DNA of 27,586 nt, taken from assembly GCA_016291275.1 (NCBI GenBank), contig JAEEWY010000002.1, forward strand, positions 1 through 27,586, given 5' to 3'. A model generated the notes under the pieces. It did no database searches. It worked only from the letters and a program-made list of their open reading frames with translations, and had not been told where the DNA came from. Below are positions 6,516-13,581 of this stretch, in pieces. Both the position numbers and the translations under genes were made by a program. Position 1 is the first letter of the stretch; every line of letters begins with the position of its first letter. The stretch is from Methanobrevibacter sp. GTDB lineage: Archaea > Methanobacteriota > Methanobacteria > Methanobacteriales > Methanobacteriaceae.

Positions 6516-7724
6516 CTAGTATTGTCTGTAGGATTTAGGACCAAATTCAGTGAATGGTAATGGTTCTTCGTTGTCTACACCACTGTAGTAACCGAAGATG
6601 TCTCTGACTTTTTGGTTTACAGTAGCCCATACTTTGGATACTGGAATTTCACAAGGACATACTTCAGAACATTGACCACAGTTAGTACATGCATCTACCA
6701 TGTGTACCATACGAGTTAAGTGGAAGAATGGAGCTGCAGGGGTGTATCCACCAGGTACCCATTCAGGACCTTCAGCTTCGAGACAGCAGTCATCACAGAA
6801 ACAGAGAGGACATGCTTCACGGCAACCGTAACATTTCATACATCTTGAGAATTCTTCTTTGTATTCTGCGAATACTTCTAAGATGTCACCAGAGGTTCCA
6901 GCAAAGTCTTTTTCTCTTTGTGCCATTGCTTGTTTTACCATGATGTTGTCGATGTTAGAACGGATTGTTACACCTTTTTCGATTGGTGCTTGGGTTTCAA
7001 TTAATCCAGCATCAATTACTTTTCCTAAGATGTCTGCACCTTTTTCGGAGCATACTTCTACGAAGGTTGCTTTTCCAGCTAAGTCACCGATAACTCCCCA
7101 GTTACCTAAAGCTAAATCAGCGTTGGTAGGGATGTTCATGGTACATCTTTGACAGTTTTCTCTTCTACCCATTCCGTCTTCTTCGAGTTCATCGATGGAA
7201 ATTGCTTTTTCACCATCAGCGGTTTCCATAATGAGTTTTCCTTTGGAAATTTCTTCTTTGATGACGTCAGCAGGGTCTAATTCGTAAACGTCTCTAATCA
7301 TTTTCATGGTTGGTACAGGTGGCATGGTTCCTCCACAGTTTACACCAATCATGATTACGTTTTCTTCGATAACTTTTCTTTTTCTCATTAACTCTTTTAA
7401 GGTCATTGCGTCACATGGTTTTGTGGTAACTGCAATTTTCATATCTCTTGCACCGTCTAAGTATTTGGATACGAATTTTGCTAAGTTTAAGGTACCACAG
7501 TGAAGGGATCCTGCAGATTTGATTACATCTTCAGGGTCAGTGATGAGAATAGGTTTAGCATCGTATAAGTCAGCTGCTTCTTCTACAGCAACTACTGCAT
7601 CAACAATACCTTCTTCGAGTAAGTATTTCATGATAGTAGTTACGACTCCACCGTATTCTCCTTTTTCTTTAATTGCTTCATTACCAGAGTATGCATAAAA
7701 CATATCATTTACATTTACAGCCAT
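6516..7724 (-). CDS. fdhB: F420-dependent formate dehydrogenase subunit beta
   Basis: 402 residues. FdhB takes electrons from FdhA and passes them through FAD to coenzyme F420. The N-terminal two thirds match the FrhB/FdhB family (GSLHCGT near 73, TTKPCDAM near 101, GVNCGGTMPP near 127, and RRENCQRCTMNIP near 190 with NADLALGNWG). C295-x2-C298-x2-C301-x3-C305-P and C346-x2-C349-x2-C352-x3-C356-P bind two [4Fe-4S] clusters; between them C308, C310, C313 and C314 are extra. The ATG at 7722-7724 has AAGGAG upstream and follows fdhA after 21 bases, so the two are cotranscribed. In several hydrogenotrophic methanogens FdhAB also docks to heterodisulfide reductase; whether that holds here is an inference. 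Confidence 0.96.
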   Translation of the reverse strand: MAVNVNDMFYAYSGNEAIKEKGEYGGVVTTIMKYLLEEGIVDAVVAVEEAADLYDAKPILITDPEDVIKSAGSLHCGTLNLAKFVSKYLDGARDMKIAVTTKPCDAMTLKELMRKRKVIEENVIMIGVNCGGTMPPVPTMKMIRDVYELDPADVIKEEISKGKLIMETADGEKAISIDELEEDGMGRRENCQRCTMNIPTNADLALGNWGVIGDLAGKATFVEVCSEKGADILGKVIDAGLIETQAPIEKGVTIRSNIDNIMVKQAMAQREKDFAGTSGDILEVFAEYKEEFSRCMKCYGCREACPLCFCDDCCLEAEGPEWVPGGYTPAAPFFHLTRMVHMVDACTNCGQCSEVCPCEIPVSKVWATVNQKVRDIFGYYSGVDNEEPLPFTEFGPKSYRQY

Positions 7725-7745
7725 ATTATCTACTCCTTATTCACC

Positions 7746-9797
7746 TTATAATTTTTCTACTTGAATAGCACAAGCTTTTAATTCAACCATTTTACATTTA
7801 GGGTCGAAAGAATCGGAGTTGGTTAACATGTTAGCTGCACATTCGGTAAAGTGCATAGGAATGTTTACAATACCTTTCTTAATGTCGTCAGTTACACGAG
7901 CAGGAATTTCAATTTCTCCTCTTCTAGAGTATGCTTTTACTATTTCATTGTTAAGAATTCCTCTTTCTGCTGCATCTTCGGTGTTGATTTCGATGAATCC
8001 AGTAGGTACTTCTTTATCTAAGGTTTCACATCTTCTGGTCATAGCAGCGTGATAGTGGAACAAGATACGGGTAGTAGTTAAGAGTAATGGGTATTCATCA
8101 TCAACAACTTCGACAGGACCTCTGTGTTCTAATGCTTGGAATACACCTAAACCGTCTGGGTGAGCGAATTTGTCTTTGTGCATTAAAGGTTCACAAGGAT
8201 CTTCTGGGTCAAGACATGGCCAGTGGACACCTTCAGGTTTGAGTAATCTTTCGTGAGTAATACCGTAGTAGGAAGGAGCGAGTTCTCTGATTTCTTCCCA
8301 AATTTCAGCAGCGTTTTCGTAGTGGAATAATTCTCTTGGTCTGCCCATTCTAACAGCAATTTCTTCCATGATCTTCCAGTCAAGCATAGTGCCTTCAGGT
8401 GGCTCTTGAGCTTTACGTAACCATTGAACTCTTCTTTCACCGGAAGTGAAGGTACCTTCTTGTTCACCCCAACCTGCTGCAGGTAATACAACATCTGCTT
8501 CAGCAGCGGTATCGGTCATGAACAATTCTTGAACGATTAACATTTCTAAGTTTGCAATTGCTTCTTTGGTGTGTTTAATATCTGCATCGGAGAGTACAGG
8601 GTCTTCCCCGTGGATGTATAATACTTTTAAGTCACCAGCGTGAGCAGCGTTCATCATTTCAACTAAGGTTAAACCAGGAGTGGTTGGTAAGTCGATTTGG
8701 TAAGCTTCTGAGAATTTTTTGGTAATTTCAGGGTTTGCAACTTTTTGGTAACCTACATAGTCAGAAGGTAATGCACCCATATCACAAGCACCTTGTACGT
8801 TGTTTTGTCCTCTTAATGGGTTTACTCCTCCACCGATTTTACCTAAGTTACCGGTTAACATTGCTAAGTTAGCAGTGGACATTACGTTGTCTGCACCGTG
8901 AGAGTGTTCGGTAATACCTAAGGAGTATACAATAGCTGCGTTTTCAGCTTGTGCATATTCGATAGCTACACGTTCAATTTGTTCAGGGTCAGCTTCAGTA
9001 ATTTCTGCTACTTTGTCAAGGTCGTATTTCATTGCAACTTCTTTCATTTCTTCGTAACCTTTGGTTCTGTTCTTAATGAACTCATCATCTTGTAAACCGT
9101 TTTCAATGATGATTTTAATCATACCGTTCATTAAAGCTACGTCAGTACCGGTTTTGAATTGCATGTATTCGTGTGCTAATTTTGCAGTAGGGGTGAATCT
9201 TGGGTCTGCTACTACTAATTTTGCACCGTTTTTAATAGCTCTGATAATTTTACGACCGAATAATGGGTGTGCTTCCATGTTGTTAGAACCAATACAGAAG
9301 ATGAAATCAGCTTCTTCAATACTGTCATAACCGTTGGTGGATGCACCGGAACCGAAGGTGGTTGCAAGACCAGCTACAGTAGGACCGTGACAGATACGTG
9401 CACAGTGGTCTACGTTTTGAGTACCACATCCAGCTCTTGCTAATTTTTGGGTTATGTAAATGTTTTCGTTAGGAGATCTAGCACATGCATAGAAACCTAA
9501 TTTGTTAGGGTCAGTGTCAGCATATTTTTTAAGGGTGCTAGCTACTAAGTCTAAAGCTTCATCCCAGGAAGCTTCTCTGAATTCACCATTTTCTTTGATT
9601 AACGGAGTAGTTAATCTGTCTGGGTGGTTAATGAATTGCCATCCAAAGTTACCTTTTGGACATACTTTTCCTTCATTAACAGGGTGTCTTTTCCATGGTT
9701 CGACACCAATGATTTTTCCATCTTTGACTACAAAGTTAATACCACAACCGGTACCACAGTAAGGACAAATAGATGGTACATATTTTATCTCAACCAT
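7746..9797 (-). CDS. fdhA: F420-dependent formate dehydrogenase catalytic subunit alpha
   Basis: 683 residues, the usual length for archaeal FdhA. It oxidises formate to CO2 at a molybdenum or tungsten bis-pterin centre. C11-x2-C14-x3-C18 and C46 bind the N-terminal [4Fe-4S] cluster. C136 in CARICHGPT is the metal ligand, coded as cysteine where E. coli FdhF has selenocysteine, followed by the catalytic H137. ADVVLPAAGWGEQEGTF and the C-terminal dinucleotide-binding part (TRILFHYHAAMTRR, then NIPMHF) are all present. The ATG at 9795-9797 has TGGAGATT upstream. The gene is separated from fdhC by 592 bp and has its own TATA box and upstream repeat blocks, so fdhAB is probably controlled apart from fdhC. 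Confidence 0.97.
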   Translation of the reverse strand: MVEIKYVPSICPYCGTGCGINFVVKDGKIIGVEPWKRHPVNEGKVCPKGNFGWQFINHPDRLTTPLIKENGEFREASWDEALDLVASTLKKYADTDPNKLGFYACARSPNENIYITQKLARAGCGTQNVDHCARICHGPTVAGLATTFGSGASTNGYDSIEEADFIFCIGSNNMEAHPLFGRKIIRAIKNGAKLVVADPRFTPTAKLAHEYMQFKTGTDVALMNGMIKIIIENGLQDDEFIKNRTKGYEEMKEVAMKYDLDKVAEITEADPEQIERVAIEYAQAENAAIVYSLGITEHSHGADNVMSTANLAMLTGNLGKIGGGVNPLRGQNNVQGACDMGALPSDYVGYQKVANPEITKKFSEAYQIDLPTTPGLTLVEMMNAAHAGDLKVLYIHGEDPVLSDADIKHTKEAIANLEMLIVQELFMTDTAAEADVVLPAAGWGEQEGTFTSGERRVQWLRKAQEPPEGTMLDWKIMEEIAVRMGRPRELFHYENAAEIWEEIRELAPSYYGITHERLLKPEGVHWPCLDPEDPCEPLMHKDKFAHPDGLGVFQALEHRGPVEVVDDEYPLLLTTTRILFHYHAAMTRRCETLDKEVPTGFIEINTEDAAERGILNNEIVKAYSRRGEIEIPARVTDDIKKGIVNIPMHFTECAANMLTNSDSFDPKCKMVELKACAIQVEKL

Positions 9798-9888
9798 TTT
9801 ATAATCTCCATAATAAAATCAAGGTTTTATTTTTGTTTTGTTTACATATTGGCAAATTCAATTATTGACTAACAACTGAAATTTTAAA

Positions 9889-9903
9889 TAATTATATATT
9901 TAT
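9889..9903 (-). promoter_or_regulatory. TATA box of fdhA
   Basis: The minus strand reads AATAAATATATAATT here, about 95 bases before the fdhA start codon. The paired repeat blocks begin about 15-20 bp upstream of it, so a bound protein would sit beside TBP/TFB. The expected transcription start is near 9870, leaving a leader of roughly 70 bases. Confidence 0.55.
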
Positions 9904-9916
9904 TAAAACTTCTAGA

Positions 9917-10028
9917 TATTGTGAATTGTGTCGAGTATTGTGAATTGTGTCTTATTTTAAACAATATAATAATTTATTAAAATCTTTTAGGATTATTGTG
10001 AATTGTGTCGAGTATTGTGAATTGTGTC
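9917..10028. repeat. Two identical 35-bp blocks of direct repeats upstream of fdhA
   Basis: The 16-mer TATTGTGAATTGTGTC occurs four times, exact: 9917-9932, 9936-9951, 9994-10009, 10013-10028. Within each block the copies are joined by GAG, a 19-bp period; the blocks 9917-9951 and 9994-10028 are identical and 77 bp apart. Each 16-mer itself contains ATTGTG twice, 7 bp apart, so there are eight half-sites in direct orientation. They sit directly upstream of the fdhA TATA box, which favours an activator, perhaps one that responds to formate, hydrogen or metal supply. Confidence 0.85.
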
Positions 10029-10256
10029 TATTGTTATAATCCAATAAAAGAATTGACAATAATATTCGAAGTACATAAATAATATAATATTATATTATCA
10101 TGAAATGTGAAATTTAGAACTTTAAAAAAAGATCTAAACGTGATTTAGAAACATTTTATGTCTCTAAAAGAGTATTTGGAATTTAAAATTCCTATAAGTA
10201 TGATTTTCATTCAAATGAAATTTTTAAAAAAATTTCTAAAAACTTTAATAAATTAT

Positions 10257-10318
10257 GTAAATACTTATTGATATTTGAATTAAATAGGTTTCGCTCAAAT
10301 ATTTCAATAAGTAAATAC
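10257..10318 (-). terminator. Large stem-loop downstream of fdhC
   Basis: Left arm 10257-10278 and right arm 10295-10318 pair over about 20 bp: TACTTATTGA opposite TCAATAAGTA, and TATTTGA opposite TCAAATA, with a 2-base bulge and a 16-base loop. It starts about 70 bases after the fdhC stop. It could end the fdhC message, protect its 3' end or limit read-through into fdhA. No long T run follows directly, so a pure terminator role is uncertain. Confidence 0.5.
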
Positions 10319-10389
10319 AAATTTAGGGATTTATAAAAATCCTTTGTGTTTGACTAATAGAATATTAGATCCAAACTGATTTTGTACAT

Positions 10390-11211
10390 TTAGTCACGTA
10401 AGTATACGAACCAGTATGCACATGCTACAAATACTGCAGCACCAACGATGTTACCTAAGGTTACAGGTATTAAGTTGTTAATGAAGAATTGTGCCCAGGT
10501 TACTTCAGCACCTAAGAAGATACCTAATGGGATGAAGAACATGTTTGCGACACTGTGCTCAAATCCAATACATACAAACGCCATGATTGGGAACCAAATA
10601 CCGAAGAATTTACCTACTACATCATCAGCTGCGTTAGCTAAGTATACTGCTAAACATACTAACCAGTTACAACCAATACCTCTAAGGAAACATTGTACCC
10701 AAGTTAAAGAAGCAGTTGATTTTCCAGCTGCCATGAAGGTAGCTCCACCTAAAGCTTTGGTGTTAGCAATGGTAATTGCACCGCCAGCGAATGCTTCAGG
10801 TACCATAATACCAGTTGCGTAAGCAAGTACGTAAGCAACAAAGAGACCACCGACTAAGTTGAATACCCAAGATCCAACCCAGTTTTTGAGTAATCCCATA
10901 ATATCAGTTTTACCATCTAAAAGACCCATAGTCATAAACATTACGTCACCAGTGAATAACTCAGATCCACAGATAACAACCATAATTAAACCTACAGGGA
11001 ACACGCCCCCGAAGATCAATTTAGAAATACCTATTGGTACGCCACCAGCTACTGCACCAGTGTTTGCTACTTCTGCAAGTAATCCACCGAATGCAATGTA
11101 AGCACCTGCTAAGAAACCTAAAACAGCAAGTTTTAATATAGGCATTTCACCTTTTGCGGTAGCTGCAGATGCAATTGCTTTTGCAGTATCTGCAGGACTT
11201 TTAAAACTCAT
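10390..11211 (-). CDS. fdhC: Formate transporter, FNT family
   Basis: 273 residues with the six hydrophobic segments of the FocA/FdhC (FNT) family. SELFTGD at 83-89 is the omega-loop motif and GFEHSVANM at 217-224 contains H219, the conserved pore histidine. It brings formate across the membrane for FdhAB. I start it at the ATG at 11209-11211 (MSFKSPADTAK), with AGAGGTTGAG just upstream; a longer reading from TTG at 11253 adds 14 residues that lack hydrophobic or family character and cover the ribosome binding site. The gene sits 592 bp upstream of fdhA on the same strand, so the order is fdhC-fdhA-fdhB as in other Methanobacteriales, but with a much larger regulated gap than in a tight operon. 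Confidence 0.95.
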   Translation of the reverse strand: MSFKSPADTAKAIASAATAKGEMPILKLAVLGFLAGAYIAFGGLLAEVANTGAVAGGVPIGISKLIFGGVFPVGLIMVVICGSELFTGDVMFMTMGLLDGKTDIMGLLKNWVGSWVFNLVGGLFVAYVLAYATGIMVPEAFAGGAITIANTKALGGATFMAAGKSTASLTWVQCFLRGIGCNWLVCLAVYLANAADDVVGKFFGIWFPIMAFVCIGFEHSVANMFFIPLGIFLGAEVTWAQFFINNLIPVTLGNIVGAAVFVACAYWFVYLRD

Positions 11212-11255
11212 ATATCTCAACCTCTTTTTTAAATTATCCCATATAATAATCAATA

Positions 11256-11291
11256 CTCTCGAGGTTTATGTCAAACCTTACATAAAGAGAG
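11256..11291 (-). promoter_or_regulatory. fdhC leader element with two mutually exclusive hairpins
   Basis: On the minus strand: fold A pairs CTCTC with GAGAG and TTTATGT with ACATAAA (loop AAGGTTTG, a 4-base CCTC bulge). Fold B pairs AGGTTT with AAACCT around a GACAT loop and breaks fold A. If the TATA-like TTTTATATGA at 11316-11325 is used, the element begins at the 5' end of the mRNA. It ends about 45 bases before the start codon. It may be an RNA switch or a DNA operator dyad. Confidence 0.5.
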
Positions 11292-12064
11292 CATTAATTA
11301 TAATTATTTATCATTCATATAAAAAGACTTTGCTATTAAAATGAAAACAAAACATTTATATAGTGAGAATGTTCATTTTTACAAAAAGAAATTTGTTTCA
11401 TATCGATATAAAAATATCAAAAAATTAAAAAATATTCAATTTGTTCATATTTATTTAAAAAGCATGGTAAAATAAATAATAAAAAAATAGTTTCCTTAAA
11501 TGAAAAATTAATAAATCAATACTATCTAAAAATATATTCATATTGATAAATCATGATAAATTAAAATACCTTAATAAAAACACTTAAAAATGTTAAAAAA
11601 TCATAAAAACGGTTATTTTAGGAATATAATTAAATTTCATATCAATAAAATAACATAAATAAGCAAATACCTTACGAACATAAAAAACATATCAATGGGA
11701 ATAACGTATTAAAAAACCTTAGAATCATTTGAATAAATACAAACAGTTAACCGGATTAAATTCTTTATTTGGCTAAAATAAAGGAAAATACCTCAACATG
11801 AAAGTTATTTATAAAACGATAGAAAAAATTTTAAAAAAATAATTTTTGTTGGATGAAATCTTATACCTAAAATCGTGATAAATCATGATAAATTATGAAA
11901 AATTATGATGAGATAACCTAAAAAATAGTAATAAATCATTAACAAGGATATTTAGAAAAATATAAAGAAAAAATTAAGAAAGAATACAGTGAAAAATTAA
12001 GGAAAATTAAGGAAAAAATATAAAGAAAAATATTAAAAAAATAATTATAAATTTTAAAATTTTA
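11292..12064. other. Non-coding gap of about 770 bp between fdhC and the FmdE-like gene
   Basis: AT-rich with no supported gene. A 20-base sequence TGATAAATCATGATAAATTA occurs twice, exact, at 11544-11563 and 11876-11895; each copy is itself a near-tandem of TGATAAAT. A hairpin CTTTATTT-GGCTA-AAATAAAG lies at 11763-11783. The end nearest 12064 is T-rich on the minus strand and probably ends the FmdE-like transcript. Confidence 0.6.
11316..11361 (-). promoter_or_regulatory. Putative fdhC promoter (two TATA-like boxes)
   Basis: Two minus-strand TATA-like boxes are visible, TTTTATATGA at 11316-11325 and CTATATAAATG near 11351-11361. Either would place the transcription start upstream of the two-fold leader element. 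Which one is used cannot be told from sequence. Confidence 0.4.
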
Positions 12065-12637
12065 TTAATCATCAATGACTTCATAATATGATCCTTCTGC
12101 ACATGGTATGCATACTGGCTTTCCACCACGATTCAAGTGACGACCATCAGTAATCTTTTCACCACAAACTGAACAGAATACACTGGTATGTGGCTTACCT
12201 GGCATTTGGGAAGGATTCAATTCAACATGGACTTTTTCAACTTTAAATAATTCCTCGGCAGGTGTTCTTTTAAACCTTTCAATCATTTCATCTTTGGTTT
12301 CTTTTATTTTTTCTTGCTTGTTGGCATCTGCATCGGAAACCCTAATTGTTTCACCAGTATCCATATTATAGAAAGTTACAGCAAACTTGCCGTAATACAT
12401 TTGCTTTAGGGACCTTTTCCCCATAGTGCATTTGGTGACGGATTGAACTGCATCCGCCATACATCTATCAATTTCTAAAAATACAATCAGGTTCTTATGA
12501 CGCTTGTTCAATTCAAAGCCCATCAATTCCATACCATACATTGCAAGCTTAGTTCCAATGGCTATTCCTCCGCAGATTTCTCCGTGAAATTCCCCTGCTT
12601 TAGCCAATTGTTCCTCATAGTCTTCTACACTTACCAT
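12065..12637 (-). CDS. FmdE-family protein with C-terminal zinc ribbon
   Basis: 190 residues from the ATG at 12635-12637, which has AAGGGTG upstream; a longer ATG at 12661 would put that site inside the coding region, so I reject it. The N-terminal part matches the FmdE domain: FHGEICGGIAIGTKLAMYGMELMG at 17-40, EIDRCMADAVQSVTKCT at 55-71 with C59 and C70. C155-x2-C158 and C176-x2-C179 form a zinc ribbon. FmdE-family proteins are linked to molybdenum formylmethanofuran dehydrogenase, but many free-standing copies occur and their role is not settled. No fmdC or fmdB is adjacent. The next gene upstream on the strand is hexuloisomerase, 115 bp away. Confidence 0.85.
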   Translation of the reverse strand: MVSVEDYEEQLAKAGEFHGEICGGIAIGTKLAMYGMELMGFELNKRHKNLIVFLEIDRCMADAVQSVTKCTMGKRSLKQMYYGKFAVTFYNMDTGETIRVSDADANKQEKIKETKDEMIERFKRTPAEELFKVEKVHVELNPSQMPGKPHTSVFCSVCGEKITDGRHLNRGGKPVCIPCAEGSYYEVIDD

Positions 12638-12698
12638 ATTAACACCCTTTATAAAAATCATAGAAAATTAGAAAAAAATGAAAAATAAAAAAATGAAA

Positions 12699-12712
12699 TC
12701 CAATCTATTGGA
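12699..12712 (-). terminator. Small hairpin after hexuloisomerase gene
   Basis: TCCAAT-CT-ATTGGA forms a 6-bp stem about 40 bases after the hexuloisomerase stop, with long T-rich runs on both sides of it on the minus strand. The stem is tight (2-base loop), so the T runs may matter more than the hairpin. Confidence 0.35.
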
Positions 12713-12752
12713 AATGAAAAATTAAAAAAAGAAAAAAATGAAAAAAATAGGC

Positions 12753-13343
12753 TTATTCTAAAACAGTGTGCCTATTTTTCAAGTCCTCTTCGGTTTTTCC
12801 CATAGCTTCCATCAATTCAGAAACTAAACCATCAAGGAAAACCAATGAAGTCAATTCGAAAGCAGTTCCAAGAGGAGTCAATGAAGTATAATTTCCTTTA
12901 ATTTGCCTTTTAAGATAGTTTTCATCATCCACTTCAACTTTTGTTCTACCTTTTACATGAATGATTCCATCTGCCAATTGGCCTAAACTGCTTTCTGGAT
13001 AAGAGGTCAATGCCAATACTTTTGCACCTCTTTTTTTAGAAATCTTAGCAGCGGTTACAATGGTATTGGTCTCTCCAGAACCGGAAATAGCTAAAATGCA
13101 ATCTCCTGCATTGATAGCTGGAGAAATGGTTTCACCTACAACATAGGAACTTAAGCCTAAGTGCATCAATCTCATTGCAAATGCTTTAGCTGCAAGCCCG
13201 GATCTACCTGCACCAGTTACAAAGATGTTGTCTGCAGTTGTAATAATTTCAATAAAATTTTCTATATCCTCTTCAACTAAATACTCTTCTGCATCACGAA
13301 TATTGTCTAAAATTGCCTCAATTGCTGATAACATAAACTCCAT
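12753..13343 (-). CDS. hxlB: 6-phospho-3-hexuloisomerase
   Basis: 196-residue single SIS-domain protein. TGAGRSGLAAKAFAMRLMHLG at 43-63 and ISGSGETNTIV at 86-96 are the sugar-phosphate binding segments, and the C-terminal SLTPLGTAFELTSLVFLD is typical of the PHI family. The enzyme interconverts arabino-3-hexulose 6-phosphate and fructose 6-phosphate; with hexulose-phosphate synthase it gives archaea lacking the oxidative pentose phosphate path their ribulose 5-phosphate. The partner synthase is not in this window. ATG at 13341-13343 is taken as start (AGGTAGAG upstream); ATG at residue 4 is an alternative with GGAG close to it. It is divergent from the ModE/LysR-like regulator. Confidence 0.92.
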   Translation of the reverse strand: MEFMLSAIEAILDNIRDAEEYLVEEDIENFIEIITTADNIFVTGAGRSGLAAKAFAMRLMHLGLSSYVVGETISPAINAGDCILAISGSGETNTIVTAAKISKKRGAKVLALTSYPESSLGQLADGIIHVKGRTKVEVDDENYLKRQIKGNYTSLTPLGTAFELTSLVFLDGLVSELMEAMGKTEEDLKNRHTVLE

Positions 13344-13536
13344 TTAAATCTCTACCTAAACTTATACATAATTTCAATAATTATTAAATTAACTTGAAAC
13401 GCATATGAAAACTAAATTAAAAAAACAAAAATTTCTAATAAATAATTTGAAATTAGATAATAATATTATATTCATTAAGATATTTAAAATTAATCAGTGA
13501 CAAAAACAAAAAGTTTTTTTAATATTTTCAATAAAA

Positions 13537-13552
13537 GAAAATATATATTTTC
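13537..13552. promoter_or_regulatory. Perfect 16-bp palindrome over the regulator's TATA box
   Basis: GAAAATATATATTTTC is exactly self-complementary and its core ATATATAT lies 30-45 bases before the ATG of the regulator at 13582, where a TATA box is expected. ATATTTTCAA, part of the palindrome, also occurs at 13522-13531. A bound dimer would block TBP, so negative autoregulation is the simplest reading. Confidence 0.55.
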
Positions 13553-13581
13553 AAAACAAAAATGGGGTTTAGAGGGATTCA

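Larger units (their letters stand above)
9798..10389. other. 592-bp regulatory spacer between fdhC and fdhA
   Basis: No gene seen. From the fdhC side it holds a small hairpin GGATTT-ATAA-AAATCC (10327-10342), a large imperfect stem-loop (10257-10318), short dyads TTTCATT-CA-AATGAAA (near 10205-10220) and GGAATTT-A-AAATTCC (10178-10192), then the fdhA repeat blocks and TATA box. Confidence 0.7.

Noticed and set aside
1..9797. Selenocysteine codons in fwdB or fdhA
   Set aside because: Both ligand positions are cysteine (TGT or TGC) and there is no in-frame TGA.
9917..10028. Repeats upstream of fdhA as a CRISPR array
   Set aside because: Units are 16 bp with 3-bp joins and no spacers; the arrangement fits protein binding sites.
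10178..10192. GGAATTT-A-AAATTCC as a nitrogen regulator (NrpR) site
   Set aside because: NrpR sites are GGAA-N6-TTCC; this has 7 bases between the arms and lies far from the fdhA promoter.
11212..11253. Longer fdhC reading from TTG at 11253
   Set aside because: The ATG at 11209-11211 has a good ribosome binding site that the longer form would cover, and the added residues do not fit the family.
12638..12661. Longer FmdE-like reading from ATG at 12661
   Set aside because: The AAGGGTG ribosome binding site for the inner ATG lies inside the extra segment.
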